Shown here: positions 49,491 to 57,712 of the stretch, piece by piece
Position numbering within the stretch: position 1 is the first letter of the stretch
How the letters are laid out: each line of letters opens with the position of its first letter
Virus record (IMG/VR): IMGVR_UViG_3300010403_000705
Coordinates: 368,845-432,844 of that record
Source: a virus
Direction: 5' to 3' (one strand)
DNA: 64,000 bases
Program-made: the position numbers and the translations under genes
The notes under the pieces: generated by a model
Databases searched by the model: none
Told to the model about the DNA's origin: nothing
What the model saw: the letters and a program-made list of their open reading frames with translations, nothing else

Positions 49491-49520
49491 CGAGTCAAAA
49501 GTTTTTTTTGACTCGTTTTA
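49491..49520 (+). terminator. Rho-independent terminator
   Basis: CGAGTCAAAA (49491-49500) pairs with TTTTGACTCG (49506-49515), T-rich loop, followed by TTTTAT. Closes the 49143 transcript. Confidence 0.8.
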
Positions 49521-49556
49521 TAGGGTTGTTGACCCTAAATAAAACGGAAAGTAATT

Positions 49557-50093
49557 ATGGGTATTAATCTTGAGATTGAAAGAAGATTTTTAGTTAATTT
49601 TCCATCCTCTTGGGCTGAATTAGCAGAGATGTTTGATGGTTTAATAGATGTAAAAAGAATTAGTCAGACCTATCTAGAACCAGAGGAAGGCAAGCCATCA
49701 AGTAGAGTTCGAAAGACTGTAGAAGGTTTGACTGGAGAAACAAATACAGTTTTTCATTTCAATCAAAAGAAGTTTATTAAACCAGGTGTTAATGAAGAGA
49801 AAGAACATGAAATTTCTAGAAATCAGTACGAAAAGTATCTACAGAAATTTCATCCTGATAAAGTTACGTTAGAAAAAACACGATTCGTTTTTAAATATAA
49901 TGATCAGGTTTTTGAACTAGATGTTTTTAAAGGACCCTTAAAAGGTCTGGCTATCTTAGAGATAGAATTAGATAGTATGGATGAGAAAATAGAACTTCCA
50001 CCTTTTTTAAAAATAATAGAAGAGGTTACAACAGATAGAAAATTCAATAATTTCACTTTATCTAATAAAAATCTTGTCAAGAAATTGAAATAA
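49557..50093 (+). CDS. CYTH-domain protein
   Basis: 178 aa. EIERRFLV at the N-terminus is the ExExK/R signature of CYTH (CyaB/thiamine-triphosphatase) folds. Alternating Lys/Glu strands follow (SSRVRKTV, HEISRNQYEKYL). These tunnel enzymes cleave triphosphates, including RNA 5' triphosphates in some viruses. Substrate unknown. Confidence 0.88.
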   Translation: MGINLEIERRFLVNFPSSWAELAEMFDGLIDVKRISQTYLEPEEGKPSSRVRKTVEGLTGETNTVFHFNQKKFIKPGVNEEKEHEISRNQYEKYLQKFHPDKVTLEKTRFVFKYNDQVFELDVFKGPLKGLAILEIELDSMDEKIELPPFLKIIEEVTTDRKFNNFTLSNKNLVKKLK

Positions 50094-50101
50094 GGTATTA
50101 T

Positions 50102-50563
50102 ATGGGAATAGATTACTACTCAAAATCTGGTTTAGGAATTATAGTTACTCTAGATAATCTTACAATTTTTAAGAAAGAAAAAACTTTTCCTCATGATAAT
50201 TTTCCAGAAGATTGGGAAGTACATCCAAAAACAGGTAAAAGATTATGGCGGACAGTAATTTTTTATAATCCTATTGTTTTCCCGGAACGGAAAAATGTTG
50301 AATATGAAGGATTATATAATGCATCTGTTGGAGGTTATGACATTATCCCACTTGATCATGGGATGCGCGAAGGTAATGAATTTCTAATCTGCTTGGACTC
50401 TGCCGTTACTGATTCTCATAGAAACGGTGAGAGTATCGCTTATTGTAAAATTGATCCAAATTCTTTTTTAAATAGATTTGAAAAATTTAAATCTTGTATG
50501 GATCAAAAGGGTCTTTGGAATGATAGTTTTGGTTTGTATTCTTATTTAAAAATAAGTGTATAA
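50102..50563 (+). CDS. Unknown protein, 153 aa
   Basis: Not recognised. Alpha/beta with a Pro/Gly-rich middle. Lies nine bases after the CYTH gene, probably in the same transcript. Confidence 0.5.
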   Translation: MGIDYYSKSGLGIIVTLDNLTIFKKEKTFPHDNFPEDWEVHPKTGKRLWRTVIFYNPIVFPERKNVEYEGLYNASVGGYDIIPLDHGMREGNEFLICLDSAVTDSHRNGESIAYCKIDPNSFLNRFEKFKSCMDQKGLWNDSFGLYSYLKISV

Positions 50564-50570
50564 GTAGATT

Positions 50571-50837
50571 ATGCATCCAGAAGTTAAAGAATTTTGGGAA
50601 CATCATTATAAAAAAGATATTATTGAAAATATAAGTCCAAGATATTATTATATCTCACCCTTAGGCAATAAAAATGGTATAATAATATTAGCTATGTCAT
50701 TTAAAGTAGCGGAAGTAATTAATAATGATAATACGGATTTGTCAAAATTTGATACAAATAAATTAGTATATTTATGGGAAGGGCTTCATACTGAGAATGA
50801 AATGCTGAAGCGTATTAAATTAATAAATTTTTTATGA
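50571..50837 (+). CDS. Tandem paralog 1, MHPE...F-L tail, 88 aa
   Basis: First of five tandem paralogs between 50.5 and 51.9 kb. Begins MHPEVKEFWEHH and ends LKRIKLINFL. The family shares a short charged N-terminal helix, a variable beta middle and a basic C-terminal helix ending in F-L or F-W. Function unknown; overlaps the next gene by four bases. Confidence 0.65.
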   Translation: MHPEVKEFWEHHYKKDIIENISPRYYYISPLGNKNGIIILAMSFKVAEVINNDNTDLSKFDTNKLVYLWEGLHTENEMLKRIKLINFL

Positions 50838-51067
50838 ACGTCGAGATAAAACAGTATTGGATTAAAAAATTGCAAAAAGATCAGATTTTGATTCCTATAG
50901 AAAATGGATGCTGGAGAGTGCAAGTTAAAAATCAAGATAATACTTGGTTTGCGATTGCCATATTACCTCCTAATAATGTATGGGAGTATCTTTTAGATAA
51001 AGAAGAATGGAAGTTTTATTCTGAATCGGAAGCTTTAAGAAGAATAAGATTAAAATCATTTTGGTAG
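50834..51067 (+). CDS. Tandem paralog 2, F-W tail, 77 aa
   Basis: NVEIKQYWIKK start and ALRRIRLKSFW end match the family. Most diverged N-terminus, lacking the HPE. Function unknown. Confidence 0.6.
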   Translation: MNVEIKQYWIKKLQKDQILIPIENGCWRVQVKNQDNTWFAIAILPPNNVWEYLLDKEEWKFYSESEALRRIRLKSFW

Positions 51068-51078
51068 AGTAATAAAAT

Positions 51079-51324
51079 ATGCATCCAGAAATCATTAAAT
51101 TTTGGAGACAAAATTTTCCTATAGGCAGTATTAAAGGTATTGGTATAGAAATTTATTTTATAATTTCTGATATTGATTATTATAACCAAGGTGGTCTGCC
51201 TCTACCGTTGACTAACGATATTATATACATGAGTTCAAAAACAAATGAACCTTATCAATTGAATAATAAATGGTATTCTGAGGAAATAATGTTGAAAATG
51301 ATTTATTTGAAACCCTTTTTGTGA
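51079..51324 (+). CDS. Tandem paralog 3, F-L tail, 81 aa
   Basis: MHPEIIKFWRQNFPIGSIKG start and LKMIYLKPFL end. NFPIGSIKG matches KFPIGSVKL in paralog 5. Function unknown. Confidence 0.65.
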   Translation: MHPEIIKFWRQNFPIGSIKGIGIEIYFIISDIDYYNQGGLPLPLTNDIIYMSSKTNEPYQLNNKWYSEEIMLKMIYLKPFL

Positions 51325-51356
51325 TTTATAAAATATAATACGATAATTATTTTGAT

Positions 51357-51620
51357 ATGAGTATACATTCTGATATTAAGAAATTTTGGGAAGATGCTGG
51401 GTACTACATTTCTTCTATAAGAATTTGGGATAAAAATAGAGATGATATAAAAGGTTGGCATAGATATGCCCCACCAGATTTTATAAAAAACAAGATTATT
51501 GCGCGCCATTTTGACATTGACGGTAAACTTGAAATACAATATTTTTTAGATCCATCTGATGGTAATAAATATACCGAGGAAGAAATGTTAAGGTTAATTA
51601 AATTAAAAGGATTTTTATAA
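51357..51620 (+). CDS. Tandem paralog 4, F-L tail, 87 aa
   Basis: SIHSDIKKFWEDAG start and EEEMLRLIKLKGFL end. Function unknown; eight bases before paralog 5. Confidence 0.65.
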   Translation: MSIHSDIKKFWEDAGYYISSIRIWDKNRDDIKGWHRYAPPDFIKNKIIARHFDIDGKLEIQYFLDPSDGNKYTEEEMLRLIKLKGFL

Positions 51621-51627
51621 TATAATT

Positions 51628-51882
51628 ATGCATCCAGAAATTAGAAAGTTTTGGGAAAAAAAATTTCCCATAGGTAGTGTTAAACTTGGTAATACACAGA
51701 TTTATTTTGTGTCTTCTGGTAATACCAAAATTTTTATGGGTGATTTGCTATCAACACATGACGACATCATATATATGGAGTCAAAGACAAAAACTTTACC
51801 CTTTAAGCCATATAAGGTTAATGATAAGTGGTATTCTGAACAAGAAATGTTAAAATTAATTAAGTTAAAGTCCTTTTGGTGA
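51628..51882 (+). CDS. Tandem paralog 5, F-W tail, 84 aa
   Basis: MHPEIRKFWEKKFPIGSVKL start and EMLKLIKLKSFW end. Closest to paralog 3. Ends the five-gene run before tRNA-Cys. Confidence 0.65.
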   Translation: MHPEIRKFWEKKFPIGSVKLGNTQIYFVSSGNTKIFMGDLLSTHDDIIYMESKTKTLPFKPYKVNDKWYSEQEMLKLIKLKSFW

Positions 51883-51911
51883 ATATCGAGATATATAGAT
51901 AGTCTTAATGT

Positions 51912-51988
51912 GTCGTCGTACTCAAATGGATTAAGAGGCGAATCTGCAAAATTCGTATTTGTCCGTTCGAATCGGACCGACGACTCCA
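51912..51988 (+). tRNA. tRNA-Cys(GCA)
   Basis: Acceptor GTCGTCG/CGACGAC, discriminator T (U73, Cys identity), encoded CCA. Anticodon stem CGAAT/ATTCG, loop CTGCAAA (GCA). Confidence 0.95.
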
Positions 51989-51990
51989 AT

Positions 51991-52078
51991 GGAAGATGAA
52001 TTAGCTAGGGGCTAAGCATGCCTGGAAAGCATGTCGTACTCGCAAGGGTATTTGGGTCGGAACCAACTTCTTCCTCCA
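51991..52078 (+). tRNA. tRNA-Ser(GGA)
   Basis: Acceptor GGAAGAT/TTCTTCC (last pair T-T), encoded TCCA. D-arm TTAG/CTAA, anticodon stem CATGC/GCATG, loop CTGGAAA (GGA). Long variable arm TACTC-GCAA-GGGTA. T-loop slightly unusual (GTCGGAA). Confidence 0.9.
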
Positions 52079-52156
52079 AATATGAGCAGTAATTGTCAGC
52101 GTTAAGAATATTACTGATATATTCAATAAGTAATAGTTAACTTTTTGGAGGCATTT

Positions 52157-52585
52157 ATGAAACTAATATTATTAGCAATAGTGAGTACGTTTCTATTATC
52201 TTGTGTGCCAAATGGCAGCGCCTCAGGAGTAGGTGGGCATAGTTCTTCATCTGGCGACGTTTCTTCCTGTGTTTCATCAAGCTTTGTTTCATCAGGTGAA
52301 AATACATCTTGTATAAAATGTAATACAAGATTATTTACAACTATCGGTTATCCATTATGTGCAGAACCTCAGGATGGTGGCTTATCTAGTCAGCAAAAAT
52401 GGGATGCTCTGCAAAAATGTTCCTGTAGTGAAGGTGGAGTGTGTGCCAATATTTGTGCAAATAATTACTGTGTTAATTTAAATGGTTCAGCAGCTACTTC
52501 AGATTGTAATAATTGTATTCGTGCTAGTGAAGGATGTAGTAAATATTTTGATGAGTGTGCGCATGATACCAAAGATAACTACTGA
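52157..52585 (+). CDS. Cys-rich lipoprotein, 142 aa
   Basis: ATG 52157, signal peptide with lipobox LLSC, then a Ser/Gly-rich linker. About a dozen Cys in CIKC, CSCSEGGVC, ICANNYC and NCIRASEGC patterns suggest a compact disulfide-bonded domain at the cell envelope. Function unknown. Confidence 0.65.
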   Translation: MKLILLAIVSTFLLSCVPNGSASGVGGHSSSSGDVSSCVSSSFVSSGENTSCIKCNTRLFTTIGYPLCAEPQDGGLSSQQKWDALQKCSCSEGGVCANICANNYCVNLNGSAATSDCNNCIRASEGCSKYFDECAHDTKDNY

Positions 52586-52614
52586 ACGTTTAAAGGATAT
52601 TTATTTAAATGTAT

Positions 52615-52640
52615 GCTCGTGATTATCGATAATCACGAGC
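52615..52640 (+). other. 26-bp perfect palindrome
   Basis: GCTCGTGATTATC followed directly by its complement, reading GATAATCACGAGC. Lies ten bases before tRNA-Ser(TGA). Could form a hairpin, or a protein-binding operator on DNA. Confidence 0.55.
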
Positions 52641-52649
52641 AGTTTATAT

Positions 52650-52736
52650 GGAAGGTCCACCCGATTGGGGACGGGATTTGCCTTGAAAACAAACGAGTGT
52701 AACAACCTTGGAGTTCGACTCTCTCACCTTCCGCCA
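52650..52736 (+). tRNA. tRNA-Ser(TGA)
   Basis: Acceptor GGAAGGT/ACCTTCC, discriminator G (Ser identity), encoded CCA. Anticodon loop CTTGAAA (TGA). Long variable region. One mismatch in the anticodon stem. Confidence 0.9.
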
Positions 52737-52775
52737 ATTTTCCAACTAACAATATTTAAATATTTTTGTTGATTT

Positions 52776-53162
52776 ATGAAAACTGTTAAAGAATTAGTTA
52801 TTGAACATACAGATATGATTAAAAATATGGTTAAAGCTTCTGAAATTAAGTTTTTAGAACCTCACGAGTCGTTTAGTCCAACCACAATTGTTCAACCTGT
52901 GTATGTTTCAGATCAATTGATAGAGATTGGTGTGGATGTTGCAGACTGTGTTGATGTGGAAAAAGAATTTCAGAAAATAGATAAAGAACGTGCCAAGAAA
53001 CAAAAAGAGTTGATTGTTCTGAAAAATAAAATAAATAATGATGATTTTGTGAAAAGAGCTCCATCAGAAATAGTAGAAAAAGTGAGAAATTCAATTAGGA
53101 ATATTGAAGATTTTCTAGACTCTTTAACTTGTTCAGAAGAGAAATTAAAATTAAGTTTGTAA
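52776..53162 (+). CDS. Coiled-coil protein, 128 aa
   Basis: Charged helix through residues ~60-120 with a Val/Asp-rich middle. Function unknown. Confidence 0.5.
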   Translation: MKTVKELVIEHTDMIKNMVKASEIKFLEPHESFSPTTIVQPVYVSDQLIEIGVDVADCVDVEKEFQKIDKERAKKQKELIVLKNKINNDDFVKRAPSEIVEKVRNSIRNIEDFLDSLTCSEEKLKLSL

Positions 53163-53189
53163 TATTTTCAATTTAATGAAAGTAAAATT

Positions 53190-54104
53190 ATGTCATTTAA
53201 GTTTGCTACGTTAGTCGGCTGTGCCATTGGTGATGCTTTAGGTAATCCATTCGAAACAAAATTATCATCATATCAACCTTTACAAGATTGGGATGGAACC
53301 TTCAAAGAAGGTGGAACATTTTGGTGGGGTCAACCAGGACAATATACTGATGATACATTGATGAGTTTAGGATTAGCTAATAGTTTAGTTCGCTGTAAGG
53401 GTTTTGATCCAGTAGATGCTGCCCAAGAATATTTAGCTTGGTATAATTCAAAAAATACGCGAGGTATTGGCGGCACAACTGCTCGAGCTATGCATAACTT
53501 AAAACAAGGTATTCCTTGGACACATAGTGGGATTACTGGCGACACAATTGGTGGTAATGGTACAGCTATGAGGGTATCTCCATTAGGAATCGTTTACAAA
53601 AACGATATCTATAAGCTACTGCAATATGCCATACAAGACGCTCAAATTACTCATAATGCAATAGAGCCAAAGCTAGGATCAATGGCAGTTGCAATTGGCA
53701 CAGCTATGTTAGCGTCTGGTAAATTTTCTTCGATAGATGTGTTAGAAAAATTAATAGAGATGTTGGTAGATTCTATAGTCAAATCTAAATTACTTTTAGT
53801 ACAAGAACATTTGAAAAAAGGTAGCGAACATAAAGATGCATTATTAGAAATTGGATCTTCTGGTTATGTTCCAGAAACTGTTGGAGCTGCTTATTACTGT
53901 TTACTAGCAAATAATAATTTCAAAGACACAGTGATTATGGCAGTTAAAGCAGGTGGTGATACAGATACCACTGCTGCAATTGCTGGAGCTATGGCTGGCA
54001 CCTTATATGGTATAGATGTCATTCCAGATGAATATAAAAATGGAGTTGAAAATTTTGAAATGCTTTCTTCATTAGATGAAGAACTTACTAATATCTTGAT
54101 ATAA
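53190..54104 (+). CDS. ADP-ribosylglycohydrolase (ARH/DraG-type)
   Basis: 304 aa. GCAIGDALGNPFE is the N-terminal loop. QYTDDTLM near residue 53 (TDDT) and GGDTDTTAAIAGA near 255 are the Mg-binding Asp clusters. It removes ADP-ribose from Arg, Ser or nucleic acid bases depending on subfamily. With the PARG-type enzyme at 29320 it gives the phage two ADP-ribose erasers. Confidence 0.93.
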   Translation: MSFKFATLVGCAIGDALGNPFETKLSSYQPLQDWDGTFKEGGTFWWGQPGQYTDDTLMSLGLANSLVRCKGFDPVDAAQEYLAWYNSKNTRGIGGTTARAMHNLKQGIPWTHSGITGDTIGGNGTAMRVSPLGIVYKNDIYKLLQYAIQDAQITHNAIEPKLGSMAVAIGTAMLASGKFSSIDVLEKLIEMLVDSIVKSKLLLVQEHLKKGSEHKDALLEIGSSGYVPETVGAAYYCLLANNNFKDTVIMAVKAGGDTDTTAAIAGAMAGTLYGIDVIPDEYKNGVENFEMLSSLDEELTNILI

Positions 54105-54119
54105 ACACATATCAGATAC

Positions 54120-54209
54120 GGAAAGTTGTCCGAGTGGTCTATGGAGATTGTTTGCTAAACAATTGGAGCGTAACAGCTCCCACAGGTTCGAATCCTGTAC
54201 TTTCCACCA
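54120..54209 (+). tRNA. tRNA-Ser(GCT)
   Basis: Acceptor GGAAAGT/ACTTTCC, encoded ACCA. Anticodon loop TTGCTAA (GCT) on stem TTGT/ACAA. Long variable arm GGAGC/GCTCC. Reads AGU/AGC. Confidence 0.95.
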
Positions 54210-54212
54210 TAT

Positions 54213-54286
54213 AGGTGTCTGGTGTAACGGCAACATAACTGTTTCCAACTCAGTAGATACGGGTTCAATTCCTGTGACATCTGCCA
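54213..54286 (+). tRNA. tRNA-Trp(CCA)
   Basis: Acceptor AGGTGTC/GACATCT, G73 and A1-T72 (Trp identity), encoded CCA. Anticodon arm ACTGT-TTCCAAC-TCAGT with one T-T mismatch, giving CCA. TCC (Gly) is less likely because of G73. Confidence 0.85.
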
Positions 54287-54334
54287 ATTTTTATTGTGTA
54301 TTACATTATTTTATATCAAAGGAAGAAATTGTTA

Positions 54335-54703
54335 ATGAAAAAGTTACTGGCTACTGCATTTATGTGTTTTATGGTTGTAGGTTGTTCTGGCGGCATGAAT
54401 GATGGTTGTGCTGGTTGGTCTGCCAAGGAAGTAACTGGATCTGGACAAGTTAAAAGGGTATGGAAAGAAACCCCAATTATTTGCCCTGATTACCATATGA
54501 TAGATATTTCTTTAGGTATTATGCGCAATGGGATTGGATCAATGAGTGGTCATGACATGTTTTTGTACCTTCCAGATAAAGATGTAGCAGGACTAAAAAA
54601 AGCCGCAGAAGATAGTAGTATCATAGATTTTACATATGATCGACGTCGTTTTAGTTGGTGTGCTAATAGTGATCGTATGACTTCTTTTAAAATTCAGAAA
54701 TAA
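54335..54703 (+). CDS. Lipoprotein, 122 aa
   Basis: ATG 54335 after GGAAG. Signal peptide with lipobox VVGC. Mature part begins SGGMNDGCAGWS and has three more Cys. Alternative in-frame ATG at 54296 is upstream. Function unknown. Confidence 0.65.
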   Translation: MKKLLATAFMCFMVVGCSGGMNDGCAGWSAKEVTGSGQVKRVWKETPIICPDYHMIDISLGIMRNGIGSMSGHDMFLYLPDKDVAGLKKAAEDSSIIDFTYDRRRFSWCANSDRMTSFKIQK

Positions 54704-54727
54704 TTTAATTAAGGATTATAAAATAGC

Positions 54728-55195
54728 ATGAGTACATATAATCAGGATTTAAGTTTATTTATTAATACACTTGAGCAATACGACTGGTTTTGTGATGTCG
54801 AATTAGATGATTTAGGTAGATTTGTTGTGTATGTAGATAGAATGGATCTTAATTTTATAAGGTCAACACCTGACAAAATTGGTGGTCATCATGTTTTGTT
54901 CCATTATATTTCTAGTCAACCTATGTTGAAAGAAAAACAGCCCAACCATATTGTAAATGTAGAAAATTATCCGACAGAGGAATTGGAAACTAATTTAGAT
55001 TCCTTGATTTTTGAACTAGATAGATTAGAAAAAATTTGTGGATCAAATATTTTACAGGATATTTTTTACGAGGTTCACGATGGCAAAAACGCAGTTACTA
55101 ACCTATCAAATAAATTTCCAGAGGTAAGACAAGTATTAGATTCATTATATAATGAGTATGGATTCGACCTGATCTATGAGGAATTAGATGGATGA
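54728..55195 (+). CDS. Unknown protein, 155 aa
   Basis: Not recognised. Acidic alpha/beta protein. Overlaps the next gene by eight bases. Confidence 0.5.
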   Translation: MSTYNQDLSLFINTLEQYDWFCDVELDDLGRFVVYVDRMDLNFIRSTPDKIGGHHVLFHYISSQPMLKEKQPNHIVNVENYPTEELETNLDSLIFELDRLEKICGSNILQDIFYEVHDGKNAVTNLSNKFPEVRQVLDSLYNEYGFDLIYEELDG

Positions 55196-55484
55196 TTGTA
55201 TCACTTCAATATTTGAATTAGTATATGATTTATTAAAATCATATAATGTGGTTGATTTAAATAAAAAAGTTTTTGTAGCGCAAGCTAATAAAATATTTAA
55301 TGGTCAACAAAAAATTAAATATGTAGATTTAGGTTACTTATACTTTTATATTAATCGCCCTCTTTATTTATATGTGGGACAAAGTAATAAAAGGTGTATG
55401 AGAAAATTGCCAATTGCTGAGACTAATAATCAAATAGATGAGGTAATAATGAAACGTTTTAGAAGATTAAAAGCATTTTGGTGA
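55188..55484 (+). CDS. Small protein with F-W tail, 98 aa
   Basis: SIFELVYDLLKSYNVVDLNKKVFV resembles EIYDLLCSYN...KETFV in the next gene, so they are paralogs. Ends FRRLKAFW. 55485-55566 shows only AT-rich sequence and a weak hairpin. Confidence 0.55.
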   Translation: MDDCITSIFELVYDLLKSYNVVDLNKKVFVAQANKIFNGQQKIKYVDLGYLYFYINRPLYLYVGQSNKRCMRKLPIAETNNQIDEVIMKRFRRLKAFW

Positions 55485-55566
55485 ATTATGGGATTATGAA
55501 TGTCCTACTAAAATATAAACATAATTTAGCGGGTGAGACATGCCAAAATAATGAGGTTTGTAACTC

Positions 55567-55872
55567 ATGACCATACCCAGTATAATACTTTCAGAAATTT
55601 ATGATTTGTTATGTAGCTATAATGAATGTCCAAAGATATCCAAAGAAACATTTGTGGGTTGGTATGCCAAAGGTCATATTTACACTATCAGTATTCAATT
55701 AAGAACTTTAGTATTTACATGTGTAAAACCATTTTCTTGTTCTGTAATTCAGGATGATTTGGAGTTATCAAATAATAATACCGAATTAATGCCTCAAAGT
55801 CAGTTAGATGAATTAAACGAAAAACTTTCTTTGTTTTCTTCAAGATTCTATAGAGTAAAAGTTTTTTGGTAA
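55567..55872 (+). CDS. Small protein with F-W tail, 101 aa
   Basis: SEIYDLLCSYNECPKISKETFV is paralogous to the previous gene. Ends FYRVKVFW. Function unknown. Confidence 0.55.
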   Translation: MTIPSIILSEIYDLLCSYNECPKISKETFVGWYAKGHIYTISIQLRTLVFTCVKPFSCSVIQDDLELSNNNTELMPQSQLDELNEKLSLFSSRFYRVKVFW

Positions 55873-55877
55873 ATTAT

Positions 55878-56201
55878 ATGAATAATAAAAAACAAATTCG
55901 TAAAATTTTTCGTGATGCTTGTCTTAGAAGAGATGATTATAAATGTGTCATTTGTGGTATGAAATCATCACAAGAATTGGCAGAAAAAGAGTTAGATGTA
56001 CATCATATTACTAATAGAAAAGATATTGTAAATGGTGGTTATGTTAAAGAAAATGGTATTTCTTTATGCGGCGCCTGTCACATGAAAGCAGAGAGTTTTC
56101 ATTCTACTGGAATTGCTCTTCCTGGATATTCTATAAATGAACTATATGAAGCTATCAAATCTTCTTTAGGAGCAGCTCAATTAGCTAGTTCGAGATTATG
56201 A
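55878..56201 (+). CDS. HNH endonuclease domain protein
   Basis: 107 aa. CVICGMK...LDVHHITNRKD...LCGACHMKAES is a complete HNH with two zinc CxxC pairs and the HH nuclease pair. A compact mobile nuclease or a phage-encoded DNA nuclease. ATG 55878 follows the previous gene closely. Confidence 0.88.
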   Translation: MNNKKQIRKIFRDACLRRDDYKCVICGMKSSQELAEKELDVHHITNRKDIVNGGYVKENGISLCGACHMKAESFHSTGIALPGYSINELYEAIKSSLGAAQLASSRL

Positions 56202-56611
56202 AAAATCTTTCGCTTGATGAATTAAAAGAATTATCTATTTTAGATGTTTTAGATTTTTTAAATAAAAAATGTGAATCATATCTAGTAGAGCAACAAGTAA
56301 TAGTACCGTTTAATGTGGCTATGTCATTCTCTTTTAACATCTGTCTTCCATCCGATCTTCCTCTTAGAGAAGATCAAAATGTGAAAGTTTATATTTTCGA
56401 ATTTGTACGACATTATAATAGATCGTATTCTCTAAAAAACATTGATCCAAAGACTGATAAGAGATTTGTTAATGAGATATGGTCAAAATTATTTATATCT
56501 GAAAATTCTGTTAATGATTTAGGATATGTTGCCGAAAATGTATCTATCGATAATTTGTTAGAAATGATAAAATTTACAGCCCGTCTATCTAGAATTAAAA
56601 TATTTGAATAG
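56198..56611 (+). CDS. Unknown protein with F-E tail, 137 aa
   Basis: Helical N-terminal half (ELKELSILDVLDFLNKKC). Ends TARLSRIKIFE, a variant of the F-W tail family. Function unknown. 56612-56719 shows only AT-rich sequence and an AGGAG-like site before the next gene. Confidence 0.5.
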   Translation: MKNLSLDELKELSILDVLDFLNKKCESYLVEQQVIVPFNVAMSFSFNICLPSDLPLREDQNVKVYIFEFVRHYNRSYSLKNIDPKTDKRFVNEIWSKLFISENSVNDLGYVAENVSIDNLLEMIKFTARLSRIKIFE

Positions 56612-56719
56612 CATTGTTATGATTAATTTAGCATAAGGTATATAGTGTTTTTAAAATTGGAGGTCTACATTATTGTTATTTGTACCTTATAATTATTAAT
56701 TTTTTCATAAGGAGTTCTT

Positions 56720-57058
56720 ATGACTACTCAAGAGTTAAGTTTAGCTAATATCGCTATTACAGATGAAGAATATAATATTCCTTTAGACATTTCAGATATT
56801 ATTTATATCTGTCGCGAATATAATAAATTAGGTTGCCAAGTTCAGAATCAAATTGAAAATATATTAGATATTGGAGTGGCTCAATCTATTGAAAATATGT
56901 GCGTAAAAAGAGAATCACTACCTCATATTAAAAGTTTCCTTCGCAGCATTGTTAAAAATCCATATTTTGGTGATGCAGTATTACAAGCTGAGGAATGTTT
57001 ATATTTAATAGATGAATATGAAACTAAGCATAAAATAATTAATATACAGGTTAATTAA
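56720..57058 (+). CDS. Unknown protein, 112 aa
   Basis: Preceded by AAGGAG. Acidic helical sequence. Followed by a strong terminator. Confidence 0.55.
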   Translation: MTTQELSLANIAITDEEYNIPLDISDIIYICREYNKLGCQVQNQIENILDIGVAQSIENMCVKRESLPHIKSFLRSIVKNPYFGDAVLQAEECLYLIDEYETKHKIINIQVN

Positions 57059-57081
57059 ACAACTTATGTAAACAATCTATT

Positions 57082-57115
57082 GAGGAGAGTATTATACTCT
57101 CCTCGTATTTTTTTA
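57082..57115 (+). terminator. Rho-independent terminator
   Basis: GAGGAGAGT (57082-57090) pairs with ACTCTCCTC (57096-57104), 5-nt loop, then GTATTTTTTTAT. Confidence 0.88.
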
Positions 57116-57119
57116 TATT

Positions 57120-57506
57120 ATGAATAATACAGATATTATGGAAATTTTAACTAAATTAAAGAAAGTCCCACATAAATCATATTATATTTATTGTGTGGGT
57201 GGATTTATAGTTAAGATATATACGCAACGTATACAAGAGCATCCATCAACAGAATGTGTGGATGAATGCCTTACCAAATACAATATAGTGGATGTGGATC
57301 TATATGAATTAACAAGACGGGATGATCCTCGTTTTATAGAGCATACTATGGTGTATTTAGATAAAGATTTTAGATTTAAGAACTATACTCCCATTAAGTA
57401 TGGTAAGTGGGCGGGATATTCTACTGGATTAGAAATGCCATTAATTTATTTATGTGAATTAATAAAATATCTTCACAGATTATCTAGTTTATCAATCTTT
57501 GGTTAA
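57120..57506 (+). CDS. Unknown protein, 128 aa
   Basis: Not recognised. Starts right after the terminator. Ends YLHRLSSLSIFG, a variant of the F-tail. 57507-57712 contains a 9-bp hairpin (57665-57686) before fusA and nothing else obvious. Confidence 0.5.
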   Translation: MNNTDIMEILTKLKKVPHKSYYIYCVGGFIVKIYTQRIQEHPSTECVDECLTKYNIVDVDLYELTRRDDPRFIEHTMVYLDKDFRFKNYTPIKYGKWAGYSTGLEMPLIYLCELIKYLHRLSSLSIFG

Positions 57507-57712
57507 TAAGTGCTTAACAGATAAATATATTTTATCAAATATGATGAATTCATATTTATTGGCACAAATTTCATCATTCTCAGCATTGAAACTGTCAGAT
57601 TTACAGTTATATAATAGCACTAAAAGCTAGAGTAAAAATGCTTTTGTGTTACAGTCAATCATAAAATCTTTAAAAAATTAAAGATTATAACGTTTTTATA
57701 AGTTAAATTAAT

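Noticed and set aside
55500-55566. tRNA-Thr 5' fragment (stem ATGAG/CTCAT with TGT loop)
   Set aside because: There is no T-arm or acceptor partner downstream. The hairpin could be chance in AT-rich sequence, and the next gene starts within it.
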